A stretch of 7,766 nucleotides of DNA from CAZQKW01 sp964594075 (GCA_964594075.1 CAZQKW010000084.1:1-7766), one strand, 5' to 3'. Positions 1 to 6,073 are shown, counted from the stretch's first letter. Made by a program: numbers and translations. The notes: generated by a model not told the origin, from the sequence alone.

Positions 1-195
1 TAAGGACTCTTAAAAAGACTATTCTTTATGCACAACAAACCCAGAAGAAGCAAAATTTTTAACACAATCCTTTTTGAATAGCAAGCAGTTTTTTTGTTAC
101 GTAGTGTGCCAGATATCCCGTCAAACTCAAGGTAATGCTTTTGGGTAAATTGAATAAGAAACTTATAGTGCTTAGATAAATTTTTAATATTGTTT

Positions 196-217
196 AAAAT
201 ACAATATATTGTATTTT
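196..217. promoter_or_regulatory. Perfect 22-bp palindrome, candidate operator
   Basis: Positions 196-217 form a perfect inverted repeat centred between 206 and 207, with core ACAATATATTGT flanked by AAAAT and ATTTT arms. A further half-site, ATATTGT, lies at 187-193, 19 bp before the same half-site at 206-212. The palindrome ends two bases before a TTGACT box (220-225), so a bound dimer would cover the -35 region of a promoter reading into the deacetylase gene. This layout is typical of a repressor operator. The cognate regulator is unknown, and AT-rich DNA yields palindromes by chance more often than mixed DNA. Confidence 0.45.
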
Positions 218-219
218 TA

Positions 220-248
220 TTGACTCTTAATACTATATGATGTATTTG
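220..248 (+). promoter_or_regulatory. Candidate sigma70-like promoter for the deacetylase gene
   Basis: TTGACT at 220-225 matches the -35 consensus at five of six positions. The only box at 17-bp spacing is TATTTG (243-248), a poor -10. TATATG and TATGAT boxes at 234-241 look better but are too close. The -35 is therefore the stronger half, and the exact start of transcription is uncertain. Confidence 0.3.
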
Positions 249-313
249 AAAATCATCTTCACGAACATCGGTATTTTCACCTTTTACCCCATTTGCTTAA
301 AACAAACAAGAGC

Positions 314-1084
314 ATGGATAGAAGAAAGTTTATACGCGACAGCGTTTCATTTTTGTTGGGAAGCATTTTGGGGTTTAATAATTTTGCAAAAGTCTTTGCC
401 AGTAACAGATGCGTTGCAAAGCCCCGTATCTCTCTCATTATTGATGACATAGGCCCCAATATTTATAGGACACGGCAGTTTTTGCAATTGAATATACCGC
501 TCACCTTTTCAATCCTGCCACACTACGCTCATTCAGAAGAACTAGCTTTCGAAATACATGACGCGGGACATGATATCCTCCTTCATCAGCCCATGGAACC
601 ATATGACGCTGAAGCTGACCCGGGGCCGGGCGCCTTATATGTGGGAGATGAAGCGCCCAAAATTTTCCGCGTGCTTGAGAAAAATTTTTCCCTTGTTCCG
701 TTTGCCATAGGGCTTAACAATCATATGGGTTCTCGATTTACCGCCAGCCAGAGAGAAATACAAGAGACCCTTGTAATTATCAAGCAGCGGGGCCTTTTTT
801 TTGTTGATAGTGTCACATCCCATGATTCGAAAGGCTATCATATTGCAAAACAGCTGCAAATGCCTGCTGCCCGCCGCAATGTTTTTCTGGATAATGATCT
901 CAACGAACTTGCAATTCTGTTTCAACTCAAAAAGCTGGCCGAGCATGCATGCCAGCATGGCCATGCAATTGGCATTGGTCATCCATTCCCCGAAACTGCC
1001 AGCGCCATAAAGCTGTTTTTGAATTTTCTCATAAATTTCAATTTAACCTTGGTGCCTGTATCGGATGTGATATTTTCTGCCTGA
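314..1084 (+). CDS. Divergent polysaccharide deacetylase (YibQ/DUF610 family)
   Basis: The 256-residue protein belongs to the divergent polysaccharide deacetylase family, a NodB-like fold found in the envelope of Gram-negative bacteria; its substrate is not established. Family motifs visible in order are IIDDIG (42-47), ILPHYAHSEEL (67-77), LLHQPMEP (89-96, with H91), NNHMGSRFT (135-143, with H137), FFVDS (162-166), FLDND (191-195) and IGHPFPET (221-228, with H223). The asparate pair and histidines are the likely metal or catalytic ligands by analogy with NodB enzymes. I chose the ATG at 314 over a TTG at 293 because it places the leader MDRRKFIRD at the N-terminus: a twin-arginine-like motif, a hydrophobic stretch and a V-F-A cleavage site near residue 29. 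Neither start has a good ribosome-binding site. The length is normal for a secreted single-domain member. The gene appears to be monocistronic or to lead into the next gene 198 bp away. Confidence 0.85.
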   Translation: MDRRKFIRDSVSFLLGSILGFNNFAKVFASNRCVAKPRISLIIDDIGPNIYRTRQFLQLNIPLTFSILPHYAHSEELAFEIHDAGHDILLHQPMEPYDAEADPGPGALYVGDEAPKIFRVLEKNFSLVPFAIGLNNHMGSRFTASQREIQETLVIIKQRGLFFVDSVTSHDSKGYHIAKQLQMPAARRNVFLDNDLNELAILFQLKKLAEHACQHGHAIGIGHPFPETASAIKLFLNFLINFNLTLVPVSDVIFSA

Positions 1085-1282
1085 TACTTTTGCGCAACGC
1101 AGGTGCACAGATAGCAGGAGGCATGGTTTAATTAACCTGATGTTCTGCGGGGCGGGCAAATATTTCAGCTTTACGGCCTCAAACTAAAGTGATAGTAATA
1201 ACTCTTGCATTGAGTTTGAATATATCTTCCTGCATGTACTGACGTTGCAAAAAGCCAACAACAATGGGCGCGGAACGATACC

Positions 1283-1765
1283 ATGGCAGAAAAGGCAAAT
1301 TCTAACATCGGGAAAAAGTTTCCAGACGTAACTGCCGAGTCTTTGGCTAAAACTCGCGAATCCATCCCCGATTCAGCGCGGGGCAAGGTAACATTGGTGG
1401 TGGTTGCATTCCTGCGAGAGAGCCAGGCGCAGCTTGACGCATGGCTTGGCCCTTTTATTGAGCGCTTTGGCGACAAAGAGGATTTTACCTTTTTCGAAGT
1501 TCCTATGATTAATTCTGGATACCTGTTCATGCGCTTTATGATAGATGGTGGAATGCGTGCCGGCATTCCCTCTGATAAGCACAAGCACGTGGTTACTATG
1601 TATGGCAATGTAGAGAAATATATAAGGGAGCTGAATATTAATCCCCGGTTCGGTCATGCATTTTTGCTTGACCGCGAAGGTATCATACGTTTTCAGGGCC
1701 AGGGATATCCAAGTCCAGAAACACTAAGGGAGCTGTTTGACACTGCTGAAAAGCTGAGTGGGTAA
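1283..1765 (+). CDS. Atp10-like thioredoxin-fold protein, cysteine-free
   Basis: The 160-residue protein has no signal peptide or TM segment and is probably cytoplasmic. Its pattern resembles the Atp10 family (mitochondrial F1Fo ATP synthase assembly factor Atp10 and bacterial relatives), which shares a redoxin/thioredoxin fold. KFPDVTAESL (12-21) is the typical entry strand, followed by GKVTLVVVAF (34-43), SGYLFMRFMIDGGMR (78-92), HVVTMYGNVEKY (102-113) and the C-terminal FLLDREGIIRFQGQGYPSPETL (127-148). There is no cysteine anywhere, so thiol redox chemistry is excluded and a chaperone-like or binding role is more likely; this is inference. A weak CGGA element at 1271-1274 precedes the ATG by eight bases. 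The gene ends just before the hairpin at 1784-1829. Family assignment is from remembered motif order, not a search. Confidence 0.65.
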   Translation: MAEKANSNIGKKFPDVTAESLAKTRESIPDSARGKVTLVVVAFLRESQAQLDAWLGPFIERFGDKEDFTFFEVPMINSGYLFMRFMIDGGMRAGIPSDKHKHVVTMYGNVEKYIRELNINPRFGHAFLLDREGIIRFQGQGYPSPETLRELFDTAEKLSG

Positions 1766-1783
1766 CATTGTTTTTTTAGACTA

Positions 1784-1829
1784 AAAGTGGCCATACTGTA
1801 TGTATATATGCTTTCAGTACGGCCACTTT
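1784..1829. terminator. Bidirectional rho-independent terminator hairpin
   Basis: The arms 1784-1798 and 1815-1829 pair over 15 bp with one A-C mismatch, with GTGGCC/GGCCAC as the core and a 16-nt loop. AAA/TTT ends give a short U-run on both strands. It sits between the Atp10-like gene (+) and the converging peptidase remnant (-), where a shared terminator is expected. Confidence 0.8.
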
Positions 1830-1850
1830 GTTATGCCAACAGTGGTTTGA

Positions 1851-2460
1851 TTATTTTCGTGCTTTCGCCCCTTGCCGTTTCACTGTAAAAGTCAAACCCG
1901 CTACGTTTATCGATCCTGTTCGGGCGTTGGTGCTGGTATTGGCTGAGAGTGCATAAACCACCGTGCCGTTGCCTATACCACTGGTTCCTGATTTAATAAT
2001 AATCCAGGAAGCATTGCTTGTTGCTGTCCATGCGCAGCCGCTCTGGATTGAAACCGCAACGGCGCCAGTTGCCGCAGATGCTTTAAATATTTTGCTGGTT
2101 GGTGAAATAATACAGGTGCATGCGGAAGGCGGCGGTGGTAGCGGACTTTCATTGGCTTCATACGCAATTGTGTAGTCGCCGAAATCTACAACGCTGGCAA
2201 GCTCGCTGTATGAAATTCTGAAATACCCTGTCTCGCCCCAGCCCGTTCCCCAGCTATTGTTAAAAATACTGTCCGGCATCATCATAGCCCACAATCAAAA
2301 CAGCATGTCCGCCTTCATAGGTGCCGGTTACATCGCTGTAAACACTCAAACGGTAAGAATAGAAATCAGAATAAACATCCATTGTGGTTACCAGTGGGGC
2401 ATAAGTGCATAAATGATTCTTTATTGCCTCAAAAAAAGAGAGAGGAAAAACTGGAGGTAA
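1851..2460 (-). pseudogene. Truncated, frameshifted C1A peptidase with BACON domain
   Basis: This is the C-terminal part of a papain-type (C1A) cysteine peptidase joined to a BACON-like domain. Upstream of the break, from 2460 down to about 2263, the minus strand reads through CTYAPLVTTMDVYSDF and GGHAVLIVGYDDAGQYF, which carries the family histidine, and then hits TAA at 2262-2260. In the +1-shifted frame it resumes as NNSWGTGWGETGYFRI, the family asparagine motif. A PPPP linker and a BACON-like domain follow (CTCIISPTSKIF, GCAWTATSNASWI, ARTGSINVAGLTFTV) to the stop at 1851. Removing one T from the five-T run at 2262-2266 would join the halves as QYFNNSWG. Intact relatives normally have two or three more residues (such as IVK) there, so a small deletion is an alternative. 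A stop at 2463-2461 closes the upstream end, and the half with the catalytic cysteine is absent. The gene therefore cannot encode an active peptidase. The shifted-frame piece has an ATG at 2294, but it would make only the NSWG and BACON part. Confidence 0.85.
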
Positions 2461-2463
2461 TTA

Positions 2464-2486
2464 GATAATAAAAAAGATAATAAAAA
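2464..2486. repeat. 12-bp tandem duplication, GATAATAAAAAA
   Basis: GATAATAAAAAA at 2464-2475 is repeated at 2476-2486 with only the last base different. It lies in the 33-bp gap between the truncated edge of the peptidase remnant and the receiver gene. It gives a T-rich minus-strand tail after the receiver stop codon but no hairpin, so it is not an obvious intrinsic terminator. Confidence 0.6.
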
Positions 2487-2493
2487 CTGTGAT

Positions 2494-2898
2494 TCAGGCG
2501 GGCATACTCATTGGCTCATTAATCTCTTTAAAACCCATTTTTCGCACTATTCTCTGAAGCTCTTCATCTCTAAATGGTTTTTTTACGATAAAATCAATTC
2601 CCTTATTGCGTAATTCAGCATCGGTATAGTCCATAGCCCATGCGGTTACTAAGACGATAAAGGTATCTTTTTTTATCATTTTTATCTTTTCAGCCATCTC
2701 ACAGCCCGACATCTCAGGCATCTTAAAGTCAGTGAAGACTATATCAAAATGCTTTTTTCTGAAAAGCTCCAAACCTTCTTTCCCATTGCACGCAACTTCC
2801 ACAAAGTAGCCATCTTCCTCGAGAATTTCACGAATAAGCTCGCGAATTGGTTCCATATCTTCTACAACAAGTATTGAAATGCTGTTACAATTTTGCAT
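2494..2898 (-). CDS. Stand-alone response regulator receiver protein
   Basis: This is a single CheY-like receiver domain with no output domain. From the ATG at 2898 it has 134 residues: ILVVED holds the acidic pair (E13, D14), DIVFTDFKMPEMSG holds the phospho-acceptor aspartate (D57), LVTAW the conserved threonine (T85) and VKKPF the conserved lysine (K107). All catalytic positions are intact, so it should accept phosphate from a histidine kinase; no kinase is in the window. An in-frame ATG at 2973 would add 25 residues that do not look like domain. A TATGAT box overlaps that ATG (2969-2974), which favours the 2898 start. Neither start has a clear ribosome-binding site. It lies 139 bp downstream of the SYLF gene on the same strand and could be co-transcribed with it or have its own promoter. 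The likely role is signal relay by protein-protein contact; the target is unknown. Confidence 0.88.
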   Translation of the reverse strand: MQNCNSISILVVEDMEPIRELIREILEEDGYFVEVACNGKEGLELFRKKHFDIVFTDFKMPEMSGCEMAEKIKMIKKDTFIVLVTAWAMDYTDAELRNKGIDFIVKKPFRDEELQRIVRKMGFKEINEPMSMPA

Positions 2899-3037
2899 AG
2901 TTATTGATATTGCTGTCTGTAATTTTTTATAGATAGTAGTTCCTGTTTTTAATTTTGTCAGGGTATCTATCATATCGGATACCGAAAAGATAAATTAACA
3001 CAATTTATGATATCTCAGGGTAAAGGTGCCAGGGTTA

Positions 3038-3748
3038 TTATTGCGCCTTATTTCTTAATTCCTTGCGAAGCTGTGACGATCCATTGTTGCTTACCTTTTT
3101 CTCTATAACAATCTCTACAGGTCTCACTGCTTTGCCATAGTAAGCCTCATTCAGGCTATCGCGTACCGCGACCACAGAACCTTCAAGATTGAGTCCTGCA
3201 TATGCCCCCTTTGATTTGGCAAATGCAATAAAATCTGCCATGACATTCTGCTTCGCCCCGGAACCAACAGGACCAATCACGATAGAAGCATCCCCCCCCA
3301 TTTTAAATGAGGAGGCAAACAGAGAATCAATACCCTTGTCGCTCATCACCATCACCAGAATTTCTGATACTTCTCCTCCCAATTGAAGCCCGATAGTCAT
3401 TGACCCTATAGTATAAAATACCGGCTGGCTCCAGTCGCCAGTTTTTTCATCCTTTACTAACAGAACGCCAGTCCCCCCGGAACCGCCGATAAGAAAGCCC
3501 CCTTTTATTACCTGGGGGTAAATGAGAAGAGCACGCGCATCTCTAAGGTTTTCATGAAGCCACGTATATTTTGGGTCGCTCATAAAACTGACGAACGTGG
3601 CATGGGCATTGTCAACTATCCCCTGAGCGGTCTCCTGATCCGCTGCCAGCACCGGGGAAAAATTGATTGAAAATAAGCTAATAATGAGTATTCCGATAAG
3701 AAGTGCCGCAATTATTAATTCCTGTCTGTTTTGTTTTGTTGTTAACAT
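3038..3748 (-). CDS. Secreted SYLF/Ysc84-type lipid-binding protein
   Basis: The 236-residue protein has a Sec signal peptide (hydrophobic residues 11-30, cleavage after the VLA or VLAA around 35-36) and a SYLF/Ysc84 domain in the rest. Visible family features are LRDARALLIYPQVIKGGFLIGGSGGTGVLL (in the region 68-97), WSQPVFYTIGSMTIGLQLGGEVSE (106-129), LVMVMSDKGIDSL (131-143) and the KGAYAGLNLEGSVV stretch (180-193). Eukaryotic SYLF proteins bind phosphoinositides; bacterial exported members are uncharacterised envelope proteins, so a lipid-binding role is inferred. I chose the ATG at 3748 because AAAGGAG (3763-3757) sits eight bases upstream; a further ATG at 3802 would add 18 unlikely residues before the leader. 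The coding strand carries a G8 run (3292-3299), yet the frame is intact. An inverted repeat (3761-3779) touches the ribosome-binding site. The C-terminal tail is basic. Confidence 0.9.
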   Translation of the reverse strand: MLTTKQNRQELIIAALLIGILIISLFSINFSPVLAADQETAQGIVDNAHATFVSFMSDPKYTWLHENLRDARALLIYPQVIKGGFLIGGSGGTGVLLVKDEKTGDWSQPVFYTIGSMTIGLQLGGEVSEILVMVMSDKGIDSLFASSFKMGGDASIVIGPVGSGAKQNVMADFIAFAKSKGAYAGLNLEGSVVAVRDSLNEAYYGKAVRPVEIVIEKKVSNNGSSQLRKELRNKAQ

Positions 3749-3756
3749 TTCCGAGT

Positions 3757-3763
3757 CTCCTTT
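3757..3763 (-). promoter_or_regulatory. Ribosome-binding site that sets the SYLF start
   Basis: AAAGGAG on the minus strand lies eight bases before the ATG at 3748. It decides in favour of the shorter protein, whose N-terminus is then a proper signal peptide. Confidence 0.8.
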
Positions 3764-3779
3764 CAATGTAACGTTGAAA
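3761..3779. repeat. Inverted repeat in the SYLF gene leader
   Basis: TTTCAA (3761-3766) and TTGAAA (3774-3779) are perfect inverted arms around a 7-base centre in which GT and AC also pair. In the mRNA the second arm contributes the AAA of the ribosome-binding site. It could be an operator or a weak hairpin affecting translation; either role is inferred. Confidence 0.4.
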
Positions 3780-3880
3780 TTCAAAATGTGCGCATAAATC
3801 ATAATGAAGGCAGTGTCTTGAAGTTAGCAAAATATTAAATATTCTACAATGAGAAACTGCTGTGCAACGCGAGATCGAGT

Positions 3881-3923
3881 AAAAAAACAAAAGGCCTCTA
3901 TATTTCAAAGTATCCGAGGCCTT
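3881..3923 (-). terminator. Intrinsic terminator, minus strand
   Basis: The arms AAGGCCTC (3891-3898) and GAGGCCTT (3916-3923) pair perfectly over 8 bp with a 17-nt loop. On the minus strand the stem is followed by TTGTTTTTTT, the classical U-tract. It would end transcripts from the small membrane ORF at 4000-4158 and probably from the lipoprotein gene, since I see no terminator between those two. It also insulates the SYLF gene downstream. Confidence 0.85.
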
Positions 3924-3999
3924 AGAAACGCCGAAAATCTCACAGTTGGTTAAGAACAACGCACTATGCTCGGTATTGCACCGATACTGATTGGTAAAG

Positions 4000-4158
4000 T
4001 CAGGGTAAGGTCTGTTTTAAAAAATACGCTACCGAGGAAGAAGCTTTTTCCAGCCGCGAGCTAATTGGTTTCATTATCGGGTATTTTGGAAAGGCGAGAT
4101 TTATAATAAATAATATAATAATGACCAGGAGCCCCAATTTAATGATATCTTTAAACAT
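4000..4158 (-). CDS. Small single-TM membrane protein, 52 residues
   Basis: This short minus-strand frame starts ATG at 4158 and stops TGA at 4002-4000. The product begins MFKDIIKLG, has one hydrophobic segment at about residues 8-23 (LGLLVIILLFIINLAF), then a basic, Ser-rich tail with SSRLEKASSSVAYFLKQ that could form an amphipathic helix. A GAGGGA ribosome-binding site (4168-4163) precedes the ATG by four bases. It lies 109 bp downstream of the lipoprotein gene on the same strand and 77 bp before a strong same-strand terminator, which otherwise has no nearby gene of its own. I do not recognise the family. It would be an inner-membrane protein of unknown role; chance occurrence is possible, but RBS, TM segment and terminator together argue for a real gene. 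Confidence 0.6.
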   Translation of the reverse strand: MFKDIIKLGLLVIIILFIINLAFPKYPIMKPISSRLEKASSSVAYFLKQTLP

Positions 4159-4201
4159 GTCTTCCCTCACCCCGGTAAATTGGCGAACATTTTAAAGATA
4201 T
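4145..4201 (-). promoter_or_regulatory. Long inverted repeat enclosing the small-ORF start
   Basis: ATATCTTTAAA (4145-4155) and TTTAAAGATAT (4191-4201) are perfect 11-base inverted arms. In a minus-strand transcript the stem can extend by ATGT (4190-4187) with ACAT (4160-4157), leaving one bulged G, so part of the AUG would be paired and the ribosome-binding site would sit in the 26-nt loop. The second arm is codons 2-5 of the small ORF. This could control translation or serve as a DNA operator; both are inference. Confidence 0.45.
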
Positions 4202-4267
4202 TATATAAAATATAATCGTATCTTAAGTCATAAGCGTAATAATATCAAGCGGTTTTCAAGTATTTTT

Positions 4268-6058
4268 TTATTCAGCCGGTGCTTTATAGAAGACGCCCAA
4301 CAGATCTTCTGTTTGAGAAATAGGACCTGTTTCTCGCCAACTGGTTGCCCTAAATTGATAATACATGCCAACTTCCAAAGGCAGTTCGTCGTTTCGCACT
4401 ACTACATTTTCAGCGCCCGTCACCCGTGGAAGATTATCATCCCTCCAGACTTCCTGACCAAAAGCATTATAAATGACAATAGAATATTTTGTCTCGCTTG
4501 AATCATCCTTCCATACAAAAGTCGGGGCTTCGGTCACTTTCTCCGGCTCTGTTGCACCAGGCCCCACAATGACCAATGCCTCAGTGATCTTAAAAGAAGT
4601 CGCGAGGTTTATATTATATGCTCCGTTATTGGGAACGGATATATGGACTATTTGTGTACCTGCTATATTGGGGTCTGGGTCCCTCACCAGTTTATCATTT
4701 TCAAAAGCTGCCAACACCACATAGTTCCCATCAGGCACTCCCTGGATGATAAAATTGCCCGTAATATTAGGGGCCTGCGGCGGGGCTGGTGCGCGCAGCC
4801 CTTGCGGCACCTCTCCTTTTACAAAAGCAGAATTAAATGTTGACTCCGGGACAAGAACAACACTGGTTGCACTGCCACCAGGCGCATTTACGATATTTAC
4901 ATTTCCCGTTATTGTCCCCAATGGTTTTGTAGCATTTTCATTTAAATTGATGTTGGTTTTATTTTCTCCTTTTCCCTGAGTTACTGACACCGGCTCAAGC
5001 TGCAGAAATGCTTTATAGCCGTGAACCTCCCACGTCCCCGGAGGGACGTTAAAAACGGTATATGCTCCTCTTTTGTCGCTGAATGCTATCTGTGCTTCTT
5101 TGGCGACTCCTTCAACAGTTATTAAAACGCCGCCTGGGTTTTTATCGCTTTCCACAATGACTTTTCCTGAAATGCTTCCAAGCTCCTCAAGTTTCTCGGG
5201 AGTGTCGTAGGTTAGGAAAATAAGGGCGACATCAGTTGCAGGATTATGCACCACCCATTTCTTCTCTGCCGCAAGATGTTCAGCCGTGGTCGCATCAACC
5301 GGTATCGCAGGCCTGATGCCGTATGGGTAGGGAAGATAATACAGGGCTGAAACCCTCAGGGTGAAAATACCCTCTGCCAAAGTTCCATCTGGGTTTCTTA
5401 CCACCGGAACCTGAATAGCATATTCCCCTTCGCTGTCAGTAATGCCCACATCGGTTGCTGCTGCGCCGGTTTTGTCAACAGCAATAACATGCGCCCCTTC
5501 AATCGATTTCCTATCTGAAGAATCGAAAACGCTACCTCTTATAAAAACCGGTTCTGCACACATATACAATCCGTCAGTTCTCAATTCACAGACTCTTCCC
5601 GACCCGCAGGAGCCTGAATCGTTGGGATCGCATTGCGCCACGCATACCGCGCTGCCGTCAGGCAGCGGCTCGCATACTTCGCCTGCCGGGCATGCTGGCG
5701 CGGCTATATCGCATGCGGGGCGACAAACAGCACGTTCTCCGGCAATGGGTGCGCACAGCCAGCCCTGCGGGCATGAAAAGGCAGCTGCGGGATTGCACGT
5801 CGGGGTGCAGGCATATAGATCATCAGCATAATGGATGCATGCCTCATAAGATGCACACGGCTTTCCTGTCTGGTTGTCACAGACACTGAGGCAATAACTC
5901 CGGTCGGGTTTTATTTGTTCACACACTTTGCCCGGTGGACAATTCTGATCGGCATCCGGATTACACGGTTTATATTTTTGACAGGCACATAATCCCATGA
6001 CAACTAAAACAAGACAAAAAATCAGATAACGTTGTTGGTAATACAAGGGCTTGCTCAT
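4268..6058 (-). CDS. Cys-rich repeat lipoprotein with beta-sandwich domains
   Basis: The 596-residue protein starts with a lipoprotein signal (hydrophobic 11-23, lipobox LCAC, lipidated Cys26), so it is membrane-anchored and outside the cytoplasm. Residues 32-167 hold five modules of four cysteines each with near-perfect spacing C-x7-C-x5-C-x9-C and x3 between modules (C32, C40, C46, C56; C60 to C84; C88 to C112; C116 to C139; C143 to C167). Next come domains resembling carboxypeptidase regulatory-like/CnaB-type folds: about 171-220 (GSVFDS, ITDSEGEYAI), 294-360 (GSISGKV, FSDKRGAYTVFNVPPGTWEV) and 381-475 (GTITGNV, FIIQGVPDGNYVVLA). The C-terminal 505-592 looks fibronectin III-like (APTFVWKDDSSETKYSIVIY, YYQFRATSW). 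A strong GGGAGGA ribosome-binding site (6072-6066) supports the start. The function is unknown; a surface adhesion or structural role is inferred. There is no CxxCH haem motif. Confidence 0.85.
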   Translation of the reverse strand: MSKPLYYQQRYLIFCLVLVVMGLCACQKYKPCNPDADQNCPPGKVCEQIKPDRSYCLSVCDNQTGKPCASYEACIHYADDLYACTPTCNPAAAFSCPQGWLCAPIAGERAVCRPACDIAAPACPAGEVCEPLPDGSAVCVAQCDPNDSGSCGSGRVCELRTDGLYMCAEPVFIRGSVFDSSDRKSIEGAHVIAVDKTGAAATDVGITDSEGEYAIQVPVVRNPDGTLAEGIFTLRVSALYYLPYPYGIRPAIPVDATTAEHLAAEKKWVVHNPATDVALIFLTYDTPEKLEELGSISGKVIVESDKNPGGVLITVEGVAKEAQIAFSDKRGAYTVFNVPPGTWEVHGYKAFLQLEPVSVTQGKGENKTNINLNENATKPLGTITGNVNIVNAPGGSATSVVLVPESTFNSAFVKGEVPQGLRAPAPPQAPNITGNFIIQGVPDGNYVVLAAFENDKLVRDPDPNIAGTQIVHISVPNNGAYNINLATSFKITEALVIVGPGATEPEKVTEAPTFVWKDDSSETKYSIVIYNAFGQEVWRDDNLPRVTGAENVVVRNDELPLEVGMYYQFRATSWRETGPISQTEDLLGVFYKAPAE

Positions 6059-6065
6059 GCTTTAA

Positions 6066-6073
6066 TCCTCCCG
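6066..6073 (-). promoter_or_regulatory. Strong ribosome-binding site of the lipoprotein gene
   Basis: CGGGAGGA on the minus strand lies seven bases before the ATG at 6058. It is one of the best ribosome-binding sites in the window and fixes the start just ahead of the lipoprotein signal. Confidence 0.8.

Larger units (their letters stand above)
1..313. other. AT-rich non-coding leader region
   Basis: No convincing gene is visible on either strand here. The DNA is AT-rich with several T and A runs. The only clear structure is the palindrome at 196-217 and the TTGACT box next to it, both described separately. A gene ending just before the window cannot be excluded, because the first three bases are TAA, but nothing shows it. 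Confidence 0.6.

Noticed and set aside
32..167. Possible multihaem cytochrome suggested by the dense cysteines of the lipoprotein (residue positions given)
   Set aside because: There is no CxxCH motif; the cysteines follow a C-x7-C-x5-C-x9-C spacing, which fits disulfide modules instead.
635..982. Minus-strand open frame of 115 codons inside the deacetylase gene
   Set aside because: The plus strand carries a complete set of family motifs over the same bases; the antisense product resembles no family I know.
1115..1131. Strong AGGAGG followed by ATG at 1123
   Set aside because: The frame is ATG GTT TAA, only two codons. It may be a remnant or a leader peptide, but nothing else supports it.
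5442..5831. Long plus-strand open frame antisense to the lipoprotein gene
   Set aside because: It mirrors the Cys-module region of the minus-strand gene, whose signal peptide, lipobox and regular cysteine spacing show which strand is coding. The antisense product has no recognisable features.
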